Positions 9,247 to 17,107 of a stretch of DNA of 64,000 bases are shown here, piece by piece. Each line of letters begins with the position of its first letter. The stretch's first letter is position 1. Source of the stretch: Limimaricola pyoseonensis (GTDB lineage: Bacteria > Pseudomonadota > Alphaproteobacteria > Rhodobacterales > Rhodobacteraceae); NCBI RefSeq assembly GCF_900102015.1, contig NZ_FNAT01000005.1, forward strand, positions 173,273-237,272, read 5' to 3'. A program made the translations under genes and the position numbers. Under the pieces are notes generated by a model. The model worked only from the letters and a program-made list of their open reading frames with translations, had not been told where the DNA came from and ran no database searches.

Positions 9247-9681
9247 ATCCACGATCCCCCGAGCACGGTCGGGAGCAGCCCCGCGGCAACTGCCTTCGCC
9301 TGACGACGCCGGTGTCAGGCAGCAGGCCCCGATGACCCGGCCCCGGTGGCGATCCGCGATCCCGGCCGGTTGCTGGGTCCTCAAATCCGCACCTAGTGCG
9401 GACAGCAGACTGGCAACGCGCGTCAGGCATCGCCGTTCCCGCAGACGTGAAGCATCGGCGGGGATCGGCCGACGCCCGGTGAAACCGGCCCCCTGCCCCG
9501 CGCGCGCGGTAACGCTTGGCCCTGCTCGCGTCCGCCATAACGGACCCCGCGCAGCAAGCGTCCGGCGCATCGCTCGCAGGCTCATGGGCCGGGGGTCACC
9601 GCAGCGATCCTCCACACCGCAGCGGCGCGCCCCGGCGGCTTGATGCTTGCCAAGCCCGGTGCCGCAGGCCACGGTTCTTGC
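9247..9681. other. Intergenic region between tpiA and the P450 gene, with a palindrome at 9386-9402
   Basis: About 435 bases without a convincing gene. The one clear structure is a 17-bp dyad, TCCGCAC-CTA-GTGCGGA (9386-9402). It has perfect 7-bp arms and lies about 280 bases before the P450 start, so it could be a regulator site or a short hairpin. I found no tRNA-like fold and no strong promoter pair. Confidence 0.5.
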
Positions 9682-10851
9682 ATGGAAACATTGTCCCAAG
9701 ACCCGACCGAGCCGAAATTCGTCCAGAACCCCTATCCGTTCTACGACCGGGCCCGGGCGCTGGGGCCGTTCTTCCATTGGAGCGACTACGGCATGGCCTG
9801 CGCGCCGGGCTTCGAGGCGGCCTCGCTGGTGCTGCGCGACCGGCGGATGGGCCGCGAGGCCCCGGTCGATGGGATCAGGGACATCCCCGACCACCTCGCC
9901 GCCTTCTACGCCACAGAGGCGAACTCGATGCTGGAGCTGGAACCGCCGAGCCACACGCGCCTGCGCGGTCTGGTGCTGCGTGCCTTCACCTCGCGCCGGG
10001 TCGCGGCGCTGGCGCCGAAGATCGAGGCGCTGTGCCACCGGCTGGTCGACGCGTTCCCGCGCGATGCGTCCTTCGACCTGCTCGAGGCCTATGCCCGCCC
10101 GGTGCCGGTGATCGTGATCGCGCGGCTGATGGGCCTGCCCGAAAGCCGCGCCGACGACCTGCTGGCCTGGTCGAACGCGATGGTCGGCATGTACCAGGCG
10201 CGGCGCACCCGCACGATGGAGGACGCAGCCGAGATGGCGACGCAGGCCTTCCGCGACTTCCTCGGCGTCTACATCGCCGAGAAGCGGCGCGTGCCGGGCG
10301 ACGACCTGATCTCCGAGCTGATCGCGGTCGAGGAAAAGGGCGAGAAGCTCTCGACCGAGGAGATGATCTCGACCTGCATCCTGCTCCTGAACGCCGGGCA
10401 CGAGGCCACGGTGCACACCATGGGCAACGGGGTGAAGGCGCTGCTGGGGCGCGACATCCGCGAGATCGACGCGCCGGTGATCGAGGAGATCATGCGCTTC
10501 GACCCGCCGCTGCACATATTCACCCGCTGGGTCTACGAGGATCTCGAGATCCTCGGCCAGAGCTTCCGGCGCGGCGACCGCATCGCCTGCCTGCTCGGCG
10601 CGGCGAACCGCGACCCGGCCGCCTATGCCGAGCCCGACCGCTTCCTGCCCGGCCGCTCCGGGCCCGCGCATCTGGCCTTCGGGGCGGGCATCCATTTCTG
10701 CGTCGGCGCGCCGCTGGCGCGGCTGGAGATGGAGATCGCGCTGAAGATTCTGTTCGAGCGCTGCCCGAAGCTGCGCCTGACCGCGCGGCCGCGCTACGCC
10801 GACCTCTACCATTTCCACGGGCTGGAACGGCTCGACGTGGCGGCAGGCTAG
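9682..10851 (+). CDS. Cytochrome P450
   Basis: A 389-residue soluble bacterial P450 monooxygenase. The haem ligand is C340 in FGAGIHFCVGAPLARLE, the ExxR pair is E269/R272, and the I-helix reads LLLNAGHEATVHTM (residues 235-247). In the I-helix the usual Thr after the acidic residue is Ala (E241-A242-T243), so the standard acid-alcohol pair is shifted or lost. ATG 9682 (METLSQDPTEP) gives the family N-terminus. An in-frame ATG at 9640 adds 14 unlike residues, and neither start has a clear ribosome site. No dedicated ferredoxin lies beside it. Substrate unknown. Its TAG overlaps the stop of the convergent Lrp gene. Confidence 0.9.
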   Translation: METLSQDPTEPKFVQNPYPFYDRARALGPFFHWSDYGMACAPGFEAASLVLRDRRMGREAPVDGIRDIPDHLAAFYATEANSMLELEPPSHTRLRGLVLRAFTSRRVAALAPKIEALCHRLVDAFPRDASFDLLEAYARPVPVIVIARLMGLPESRADDLLAWSNAMVGMYQARRTRTMEDAAEMATQAFRDFLGVYIAEKRRVPGDDLISELIAVEEKGEKLSTEEMISTCILLLNAGHEATVHTMGNGVKALLGRDIREIDAPVIEEIMRFDPPLHIFTRWVYEDLEILGQSFRRGDRIACLLGAANRDPAAYAEPDRFLPGRSGPAHLAFGAGIHFCVGAPLARLEMEIALKILFERCPKLRLTARPRYADLYHFHGLERLDVAAG

Positions 10852-11309
10852 AGCGGCAGCGCCACCGTCGACTTGATCTCCTCCATCGACAGAAGCGCGG
10901 TGACGCTCTGCACCTTCACCTCGGCGATCAGCGCCTGATAGAACACGTCATAGGCCCGCGCGTTGCGCACCCGGACCTTCAGGATGTAGTCGATGTCGCC
11001 CGCCAGACGGTGCGCCTCCTGCACCTCGGGCCGGTCGCGCAGCGCCCTGAGGAAGCGCGCCTGCCATTCGGCGTCGTGCTCCGAGGTGCGGATCAGCACG
11101 AAGAAGGTCGCGTCGAAGCCCAGCGCCTCGGCATCGAGCAGCACGGTCTGCGCGCCGATGATGCCGCGCTCGCGCATCTTGCGGATCCGGTTCCAGACCG
11201 GGGTCTTCGAGGAGCCCACCGCCTTGGCGATCTCGTCGAGCGAACGGCCCGCGTCGCGCTGCAGCTCGATCAGGATCTTCCGGTCGGTCTCGTCGGGCTG
11301 GAACGACAT
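10848..11309 (-). CDS. Lrp/AsnC-family regulator divergent from the sulfur-assimilation genes
   Basis: A 153-residue Lrp/AsnC protein. It has an N-terminal winged helix (DRKILIELQRDAGRSLDEIA, then SSKTPVWNRIRKMRERGII) and a C-terminal ligand-binding RAM domain (YILKVRVRNARAYDVFYQAL). The open frame continues upstream, but ATG 11309 follows GGAGG 7 bases away and gives the family length. It is divergent from DUF2849-sulfite reductase-cysH, so it is the likely regulator of that cluster, presumably sensing a sulfur amino acid; that role is inferred from position. It ends LPL-stop, and its stop shares the CTAG with the P450 stop. Confidence 0.9.
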   Translation of the reverse strand: MSFQPDETDRKILIELQRDAGRSLDEIAKAVGSSKTPVWNRIRKMRERGIIGAQTVLLDAEALGFDATFFVLIRTSEHDAEWQARFLRALRDRPEVQEAHRLAGDIDYILKVRVRNARAYDVFYQALIAEVKVQSVTALLSMEEIKSTVALPL

Positions 11310-11359
11310 TCGCACCTCCGTCGCAGATTGGGACGTCCGTTCCAGAAAGGGCGCCTTCA

Positions 11360-11375
11360 GGAACATACATTCCTT
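11360..11375. promoter_or_regulatory. Candidate Lrp operator between the regulator and the sulfur genes
   Basis: AGGAA-CATACA-TTCCT (11360-11375), a perfect 5-bp dyad with a six-base AT-rich centre. It sits midway in the 142-base divergent region. Spacing and position suit an Lrp-type site; no direct proof. Confidence 0.3.
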
Positions 11376-11451
11376 ATCTGCCCGCCCCCATGGCCAGAAG
11401 CAAGACGAATGTCCTATATCAGCCTTCAAGCCCAAAGACGGAGTCAGTGCC

Positions 11452-11751
11452 ATGCCCCGCCAGTTCACGCCCAAGGTCGTCACCGCGAACCGCCTGCTCG
11501 AAGGCGATGCCGTGTGGCTCACCGAAGACGGTCGCTGGACGCCGGACATGCGCGAGGCCGAGCTTCTGGACGAGGAGGCCCATGCCGAGCTGCGGCTGCT
11601 GCTCGCGCAGAGCCAGCCGGACGTGGTGGTCGGCCCCTATCTCGCCGACGCCCGGCCCGGAGCCGAGGGCCCCGAGCCCACGCATTTCCGCGAGACCTTC
11701 CGCACGCGCGGCCCGTCGAACTACACCCACGGCAAGCAGGTGGAGCTCTGA
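11452..11751 (+). CDS. DUF2849 small protein of the sulfite reductase operon
   Basis: A 99-residue protein (MPRQFTPKVVTANRLLEGDAV and so on) of the DUF2849 family, which is found in alphaproteobacteria just ahead of sulfite reductase. No catalytic motif is visible. The WLTEDGRWTPDMREAELLD segment is the most conserved-looking part. It is soluble and lacks a signal peptide. It is two bases from the start of the reductase, so it is co-translated with it and probably has an accessory role in siroheme enzyme assembly or electron supply. That role is a guess from gene order. Confidence 0.85.
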   Translation: MPRQFTPKVVTANRLLEGDAVWLTEDGRWTPDMREAELLDEEAHAELRLLLAQSQPDVVVGPYLADARPGAEGPEPTHFRETFRTRGPSNYTHGKQVEL

Positions 11752-11753
11752 GC

Positions 11754-13436
11754 ATGTATCACTACAACGACTTCGACCGCGCCTTCGTGCAAGAGCGCGT
11801 CGACCAGTTCCGCGCCCAGGTCGAGCGCCGCATCGACGGCTCGCTCACCGAGGACGAGTTCAAGCCGCTGCGGCTGATGAACGGCCTCTACCTGCAGCTG
11901 CACGCCTACATGCTGCGCGTGGCGATCCCCTACGGCACGCTCAGCTCCGACCAGATGCGCACGCTGGCGCTGCTGGCCGAGAAGTGGGACCGCGGCTACG
12001 GCCATTTCACCACGCGCCAGAACATCCAGTACAACTGGCCGGCGCTGAAGGACGTGCCGGACATGCTTCAGGCGCTGGCCGATGTCGGCATGCACGCGAT
12101 CCAGACCTCCGGCAACACGATCCGCAACGTGACCGCCGACCACTTCGCCGGCGCCGCCGCCGACGAGGTGGCCGACCCGCGCCCGGTGGCCGAACTGCTG
12201 CGCCAGTGGTCGACCGACCACCCGGAGTTCCAATTCCTGCCGCGCAAGTTCAAGATCGCCGTGACCGGCGCCGCGCATGACCGTGCGGTGATCCAGGCGC
12301 ATGACATCGGCATCCAGATCGTCGAGAACGCGCACGGCGAGATCGGCTACAAGCTGCTGGTCGGCGGCGGCCTCGGCCGCACCCCGATGATCGGCAAGGT
12401 GATCGAGGAGTTCGTGGCGCAGGAAGACCTGCTGCCCTACTGCGAGGCGATCGTCGCGGCCTACAACCTGATGGGCCGGCGCGACAACAAGTACAAGGCG
12501 CGGATCAAGATCACCGTGTTCGAGAACGGCCTCGACACCTTCCGCGACGCCGTCCTCGCCCAGTTCGAGCGCACCAAGGCCGCCTTCACCGGCGTCGACG
12601 TAAAGCTCTTCGAGGAAATCCGCGCGCAGTTCGCGCCGCCGGCCTGGCGCAACGCGCCGACCGACGCCTATGACGCGGCCTACCGAGCCGACCCGGTCTT
12701 CCGCAGCTGGGCCGACACCAACCTCGCAGCCCACCGGGCCGAGGGCTATGCCATCGTCTCGGTCTCGATCAAGAAGCCGGGCCAGACCCCGGGCGACGCC
12801 ACCGCCGAGCAGATGCGCGTGCTGGCCGATCTCGCCCGGGACTTCGGCCATGACGAGCTGCGCATCAGCCACGAGCAGAACGTGATCCTCCCGCATGTCC
12901 ACAAGTCGGACCTGCCGAAGCTGCACGCGAAGCTGCGCGAGCACGGCCTCGCCACCGCCAATATCGGGCTGGTCTCGGACATCATCGCCTGCCCCGGCAT
13001 GGATTACTGCGCGCTGGCCACGGCCCGCTCGATCCCGGTCGCGCAGCAGATCGCGCTGCGCTTCGAGGAGCTGAAGCTCGAGCACGATGTCGGCCCGCTC
13101 AAGATCAAGATCTCGGGCTGCATCAACGCCTGCGGCCACCACCATGTCGGCCATATCGGCATCCTCGGCCTCGACCGCGCCGGGGTCGAGAACTACCAGG
13201 TGACGCTGGGCGGCTCGGGCGACGAGACCGCGAGCATCGGCGAGCGCGCCGGCCCCGGCTTCTCGGCCGACGAGATCGTGCCGGCGATCGAGCGGCTGGT
13301 GCTGGGCTATCTCGACCTGCGCGCGGGCCCCGAGGAGACCTTCCTGCAGGCCTATCGCCGGCTCGGGCCCGCGCCGTTCAAGGCGGTGCTCTACCCCGAG
13401 CAGGAGGCGAAGCGGGAGAGGGCCGATGCTGCATGA
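11754..13436 (+). CDS. Ferredoxin-type nitrite/sulfite reductase (siroheme, 4Fe-4S)
   Basis: A 560-residue assimilatory reductase with the duplicated nitrite/sulfite reductase fold. It reduces sulfite to sulfide (six electrons) in the cytoplasm. The siroheme/4Fe-4S cysteines are C413 and C419 in CPGMDYC and C456 and C460 in GCINACG. The N-terminal half carries the THFTTRQN-like GYGHFTTRQNIQYNW segment. No flavoprotein partner (cysJ) is present, so electrons probably come from ferredoxin via the reductase gene at 14696. It overlaps cysH by 11 bases. Genes next to cysH are most often sulfite rather than nitrite reductases, which supports the assignment. Confidence 0.93.
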   Translation: MYHYNDFDRAFVQERVDQFRAQVERRIDGSLTEDEFKPLRLMNGLYLQLHAYMLRVAIPYGTLSSDQMRTLALLAEKWDRGYGHFTTRQNIQYNWPALKDVPDMLQALADVGMHAIQTSGNTIRNVTADHFAGAAADEVADPRPVAELLRQWSTDHPEFQFLPRKFKIAVTGAAHDRAVIQAHDIGIQIVENAHGEIGYKLLVGGGLGRTPMIGKVIEEFVAQEDLLPYCEAIVAAYNLMGRRDNKYKARIKITVFENGLDTFRDAVLAQFERTKAAFTGVDVKLFEEIRAQFAPPAWRNAPTDAYDAAYRADPVFRSWADTNLAAHRAEGYAIVSVSIKKPGQTPGDATAEQMRVLADLARDFGHDELRISHEQNVILPHVHKSDLPKLHAKLREHGLATANIGLVSDIIACPGMDYCALATARSIPVAQQIALRFEELKLEHDVGPLKIKISGCINACGHHHVGHIGILGLDRAGVENYQVTLGGSGDETASIGERAGPGFSADEIVPAIERLVLGYLDLRAGPEETFLQAYRRLGPAPFKAVLYPEQEAKRERADAA

Positions 13437-14169
13437 GACCCCGCACCGGATCGACGAGACCGTCGCCGAGCTGAACGCCCGCTACCGCCATCACGGCGCG
13501 ACCGCGGTGCTGGAGAAGGCGCTGGCCGAGCACGCGCTCGGCCGGATCGCCCTGGTCAGCTCCTTCGGGGCGGAATCGGTGGTGCTGCTGCACCTCGTCT
13601 CGGTGATCGACCGGACCACGCCGGTGCTGTTCATCGACACCGAGATGCTGTTCACCGAGACGCTCGAATACCAGATGGAGCTGGCCGAGCGGCTGAACCT
13701 CAAGGAGGTGCGCACCATCCGCGCCCGGCCCGAGGCGCTGGCCGAGCACGACCCCGAGGGGATCCTGCACAAGTCCGACACCGACCTGTGCTGCGCCATC
13801 CGCAAGACCGAACCGCTGCAGCGGGCGCTCTCGGGCTTCGACAGCTGGATCACCGGGCGCAAGCGCTACCAGGGCAAGACCCGCGCGGCGCTGGAGTTCT
13901 TCGAGAACGAGGACGACCTGCGCATCAAGATCAACCCGCTCGCGCACTGGACCAGCACCGACCTGCAGGACTATATCGCCGAGAACCGCCTGCCCCGGCA
14001 CCCGCTGGTGGCGAAAGGCTACCCCTCGATCGGCTGCCAGCCCTGCACCAGCAAGGTCGCGCCGGGCGAGGATCCGCGCGCCGGGCGCTGGCGCGACAGC
14101 GACAAGGAAGAGTGCGGCATCCACTTCGTGAACGGCCGGATGGTGCGCGGCAAGCCCGCCGAGGCCTGA
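13426..14169 (+). CDS. cysH: APS/PAPS reductase (CysH)
   Basis: A 247-residue thioredoxin-dependent reductase making sulfite from adenylyl sulfate. The PP-loop-like segment is VSSFGAESVVLLHL (about residues 44-57). C122-C123 in DLCCAIRKTEPL and C204/C207 in IGCQPC form the 4Fe-4S site that marks APS-type reductases. The catalytic Cys is C230 in EECGIH. Because the four cluster cysteines are present, the enzyme probably prefers APS over PAPS. It overlaps the upstream reductase gene, and DUF934 follows after 63 bases. Confidence 0.95.
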   Translation: MLHETPHRIDETVAELNARYRHHGATAVLEKALAEHALGRIALVSSFGAESVVLLHLVSVIDRTTPVLFIDTEMLFTETLEYQMELAERLNLKEVRTIRARPEALAEHDPEGILHKSDTDLCCAIRKTEPLQRALSGFDSWITGRKRYQGKTRAALEFFENEDDLRIKINPLAHWTSTDLQDYIAENRLPRHPLVAKGYPSIGCQPCTSKVAPGEDPRAGRWRDSDKEECGIHFVNGRMVRGKPAEA

Positions 14170-14232
14170 GCCGGACCGGCGGACGCCACAGACAGAAAGA
14201 CAGGCAGGGGCACGGGCCCCGATGAGGACGAC

Positions 14233-14640
14233 ATGACCGTGATCGTGACCGACAAGGGCTTTGCCCCCGACGACTTCACCGGCGGCTTCGTGCCGCTGGC
14301 CGAGCTGGGCGAGGCCGACACCGCGGTCGAGATCGCCCCGGCCGACGACCCGCGCGAGCTGGTCGGCCGGCTGGGCGAGATCGCCGCGATCCGGGTGCTA
14401 TTCCCGGCCTTCTCGGACGGGCGCGGCTTCACCCATGCGCGCGACCTGCGCCAGCTCGGCTTCACCGGCCGGCTGCGCGCGGCGGGCCACGTGATCGCGG
14501 ATCAATACGCCATGGCCCGGCGTTCGGGCTTCGACGAGGTCGAGATCTCCGACGATCTGGCCGCCCGCCAGCCCGAGGCGCAGTGGCTCGCCCGCGCCGA
14601 CTGGCAGGCCCATCATTACCAGGCACGGCTGCGCGGCTGA
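14233..14640 (+). CDS. DUF934 protein of the sulfur-assimilation cluster
   Basis: A 135-residue soluble protein of family DUF934, which is almost always encoded with cysH and sulfite reductase in proteobacteria. Recognisable blocks are FPAFSDGRGFTHARDLRQLGF and GHVIADQYAMARRSGFDEVE; the second resembles the C-terminal half of the family. Its biochemical role is unknown. GAGGA lies 5 bases before ATG 14233. It is probably the last gene of the sulfur operon proper. Confidence 0.88.
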   Translation: MTVIVTDKGFAPDDFTGGFVPLAELGEADTAVEIAPADDPRELVGRLGEIAAIRVLFPAFSDGRGFTHARDLRQLGFTGRLRAAGHVIADQYAMARRSGFDEVEISDDLAARQPEAQWLARADWQAHHYQARLRG

Positions 14641-14695
14641 GCGCCGCCTTTCCCCGCCGTCCGCTTTCCCCTATTGAGCCGAGCGAGAGACACGA

Positions 14696-15526
14696 ATGAC
14701 CGAGCAAAGCCCCGTGACCCAGACCGCCGCCACCCATGTGGCCCGTTCGCCCGACGCCCAGGTGGTGACGAGCGTGCGCCACTACACCGACAGCCTGTTC
14801 TCGTTCCGCGTGACCCGGCCGCAGAGCCTGCGCTTCCGCTCGGGCGAGTTCGTGATGATCGGCCTGATGGGTGACAACGGCAAGCCGCTGCTCCGGGCCT
14901 ATTCGATCGCCTCGCCCAACTGGGACGAGGAGCTGGAGTTCTACTCGATCAAGGTGCAGGACGGCCCGCTCACCTCGAAGCTGCAGCACATCCAGCCCGG
15001 CGACCACCTGATCCTGCGCCCCAAGCCCGTCGGCACGCTGGTGCATGACGCGCTGATCCCCGGCAAGCGGCTGTGGCTGTTCTCGACCGGCACGGGCTTC
15101 GCGCCCTTCGCCTCGCTCTTGCGCGACCCCGAGACCTTCGAGAAGTTCGAGCAGGTGATCGTCACCCACACCTGCCGCGACGTGGCCGAGCTGACCTATG
15201 GCCGCGAGCTGGTCGAGAGCGTCAAGACCGACGAGATGCTGCGCGAGCTGATCGGCGAGGAGAACCTCGACAAGCTGGTCTACTACCCGACCACCACCCG
15301 CGAAGAGAGCCCGAAGATGGGCCGGATCACCCACCTGATCGAGAATGGCGAGCTGTTCGCGGATCTCGGCGTGCCGGCGCTCGACCCCGAAACCGACCGC
15401 GCCATGGTCTGCGGCAGCCTCGCCTTCAACCTCGACATCAAGGCGCTGCTGGAGAAGGCGGGCCTGCGCGAGGGCGCGAACTCCGACCCGGCCGAGTTCG
15501 TGATCGAGAAGGCCTTCGTCGGCTGA
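14696..15526 (+). CDS. fpr: Ferredoxin-NADP+ reductase
   Basis: A 276-residue FAD enzyme of the bacterial FPR type, exchanging electrons between NADPH and ferredoxin or flavodoxin. The FAD-binding LLRAYSIASPNW block (RxYS type) and the NADP-binding FSTGTGFAPFASLLRDPETF block are clear, and VCGSLAFNLDIKALLE forms the typical C-terminal NADP site. Length and spacing match the family. It follows the sulfur genes in the same direction and may feed the ferredoxin-dependent sulfite reductase. A terminator closes the unit. Confidence 0.93.
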   Translation: MTEQSPVTQTAATHVARSPDAQVVTSVRHYTDSLFSFRVTRPQSLRFRSGEFVMIGLMGDNGKPLLRAYSIASPNWDEELEFYSIKVQDGPLTSKLQHIQPGDHLILRPKPVGTLVHDALIPGKRLWLFSTGTGFAPFASLLRDPETFEKFEQVIVTHTCRDVAELTYGRELVESVKTDEMLRELIGEENLDKLVYYPTTTREESPKMGRITHLIENGELFADLGVPALDPETDRAMVCGSLAFNLDIKALLEKAGLREGANSDPAEFVIEKAFVG

Positions 15527-15552
15527 CCTTGCCTTCGGGCCGGTCGCAATTC

Positions 15553-15583
15553 ACGCCGCGCGGCATCCTCCGCGCGGCGTTTT
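15553..15583 (+). terminator. Intrinsic terminator after fpr
   Basis: An 11-bp perfect stem (ACGCCGCGCGG / CCGCGCGGCGT) with a six-base loop and a TTTT tail, 27 bases after the stop codon. Confidence 0.9.
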
Positions 15584-15635
15584 CATGTGCCGGCCCGGCC
15601 GTGGTCGGCACGGGCGGGGCCGGCACGGGCAGGGC

Positions 15636-16208
15636 TCAGTCCAGCCCGAGATCGGCGCGGATGTCCTCGAGCAGCGCGTCGCGCAGCGGCCGGTAGGGGT
15701 TGGCCTTCTCCAGCGCGTTGGCGAGCTGGTCCTTGCGGCTCTGCTCCAGATCCGAGTTCGAGATGGCCTCCTGCACGGCGTCGTAGTCGAAGCCCTCTGG
15801 CGTGAGCAGCGCATCGAGCCGCTCCAGACCCTCGGCGCTGCCCGCCAGCTCGGTGCCGAGCTTCGCCTCGGCCTCGGTCTCGACCTCCTCGGCGAGGCCG
15901 ACATCGCTCTGCACCACCTCGGGCTCGGTGCCCTCGGCCGCGGGGACGGTTTCCTCCTCGACCTCGTCGGTCATCGCCTCGGTGGTGGTCTGGTCTGCGG
16001 CCGGGACCGGCTCCTCGCCCAGCTCCTCGACCGGCTCGGCGTCGGCCCCGCCTTCCTCGTCGACGATGTCCGCGGTCGGGGGCTCGGCCAGCTGGTCGAC
16101 CTCGCTGCCCTCGGCCAGCGATTCCGTCCCTTCGTCCTGCCCGACCAGCATGGTCACCGCGATCACCGCGAGCACGGCCGCCGCGACGATGGCGAGTATC
16201 CTCATCAT
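15636..16208 (-). CDS. Membrane-anchored acidic protein of unknown function
   Basis: A 190-residue protein I do not recognise. Residues 1-22 (MMRILAIVAAAVLAVIAV onward) form a signal anchor or signal peptide. About 100 residues extremely rich in Glu, Ala, Val and Thr follow with no apparent fold. A more ordered C-terminal ~60 residues (LLTPEGFDYDAVQEAIS, then ANPYRPLRDALLEDIR) looks helical. A GAGGAA site is 8 bases before ATG 16208, so the longer frame starting at 16250 is not used. It is probably periplasmic, tethered by its N-terminus. It diverges from infC, with which it has no obvious link. Confidence 0.75.
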   Translation of the reverse strand: MMRILAIVAAAVLAVIAVTMLVGQDEGTESLAEGSEVDQLAEPPTADIVDEEGGADAEPVEELGEEPVPAADQTTTEAMTDEVEEETVPAAEGTEPEVVQSDVGLAEEVETEAEAKLGTELAGSAEGLERLDALLTPEGFDYDAVQEAISNSDLEQSRKDQLANALEKANPYRPLRDALLEDIRADLGLD

Positions 16209-16321
16209 AGCGTTCTTCCTCGTAAATTCCTTCGGATCTCGGGAGGTCAACTAGGGCGCGATGCGGCGCGGGCCACCCCGACCGGAACGCGCGATACGCG
16301 CGCGGCCCCTTGTTTTGCGGC

Positions 16322-16350
16322 TTGAAACGCACTACCGGGGCGACTACCTT
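16322..16350 (+). promoter_or_regulatory. Candidate infC promoter
   Basis: TTGAAA (16322-16327), a 17-base spacer and TACCTT (16345-16350) predict a start near 16357. That gives a leader of about 30 bases carrying the AAGGA ribosome site at 16375-16379. Confidence 0.5.
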
Positions 16351-16387
16351 TTTGCCCATTCAAGCGAACAACCGAAGGACGTTCACC

Positions 16388-16933
16388 ATAGCCCGCAGAC
16401 CTCACAACGCGCCCCCGACGCGCGACACCGGCCCCCGCGTCAACGAACGTATCCGCGTGGCCGAAATCCGCCTGATCGGCGCCCAAGGCGAAAACCTCGG
16501 CGTGGTCACGCCGGATCGCGGCCTGTCCCTGGCCGAGGAGGCCGGTCTCGACCTGGTCGAGATCTCGCCCAACGCCTCGCCGCCGGTCTGCAAGATCATG
16601 GATTTCGGCAAGTTCAAGTACGAGACCCAGAAGAAAGAGGCCGAGGCGCGCCGGAAGCAGAAGACCTTCGAGATCAAGGAGGTCAAGTTCCGCCCCAACA
16701 CCGACGTGCACGACTACAGCGTCAAGATGAAGAACGTGCTTAAGTTCCTCGAGGCGGGCGACAAGGTGAAGGTCACTCTGCGCTTCCGCGGCCGCGAGAT
16801 GGCGCACCAGGAGCTCGGCCGCGAGCTGCTGCAGCGCGTCGCCGCAGACGTCGCCGAGATCGGCAAGGTCGAGAACATGCCGAAGATGGAAGGCCGCCAG
16901 ATGGTCATGATGATCGGCCCGACCCAGAAGTGA
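16388..16933 (+). CDS. infC: Translation initiation factor IF-3, with a non-AUG (ATA) start
   Basis: A 181-residue IF-3, which binds the 30S subunit, prevents subunit joining and proofreads the start codon. The N-domain ([20 protein letters not shown]), the linker with [11 protein letters not shown] and the C-domain ([19 protein letters not shown], then [14 protein letters not shown]) are all present. No ATG or GTG fits: AAGGA (16375-16379) stands 8 bases before an in-frame ATA at 16388, followed by ARRPHNAPP, the normal family N-terminus. Rare starts in infC allow IF-3 to repress itself. An ATG at 16310 lies upstream of the likely promoter and is rejected. rpmI and rplT do not follow; a terminator does. 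Confidence 0.92.
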   Translation: MARRPHNAPPTRDTGPRVNERIRVAEIRLIGAQGENLGVVTPDRGLSLAEEAGLDLVEISPNASPPVCKIMDFGKFKYETQKKEAEARRKQKTFEIKEVKFRPNTDVHDYSVKMKNVLKFLEAGDKVKVTLRFRGREMAHQELGRELLQRVAADVAEIGKVENMPKMEGRQMVMMIGPTQK

Positions 16934-16953
16934 GACGGGTCCGCATGGACGCG

Positions 16954-16980
16954 AAGGCCGCCCACCGGGGCGGCCTTTTT
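16954..16980 (+). terminator. Intrinsic terminator after infC
   Basis: A 10-bp stem (AAGGCCGCCC / GGGCGGCCTT) with an ACCG loop and a run of T residues, 21 bases past the infC stop. It separates infC from any ribosomal protein genes. Confidence 0.92.
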
Positions 16981-17107
16981 CGTTTCGGGTGACAGAAGCC
17001 CCCTGCCCCTTGGGCATTCGGATGCCGCGACCGCAGGCACCGCGGCATCCGCTGGCAGTGGTCCTGGGCGGCGAGGCACCGATCGCGATACGACCGGCTG
17101 CGCCGCG

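Noticed and set aside
9516-11753. The long plus-strand extension upstream of the sulfite reductase start
   Set aside because: The frame runs through P450, Lrp and DUF2849 in a different frame. The reductase begins at ATG 11754, where homologous sequence starts.
16310-16387. An ATG start for infC at 16310
   Set aside because: It is upstream of the likely promoter, has no ribosome site and adds 26 residues unlike IF-3.
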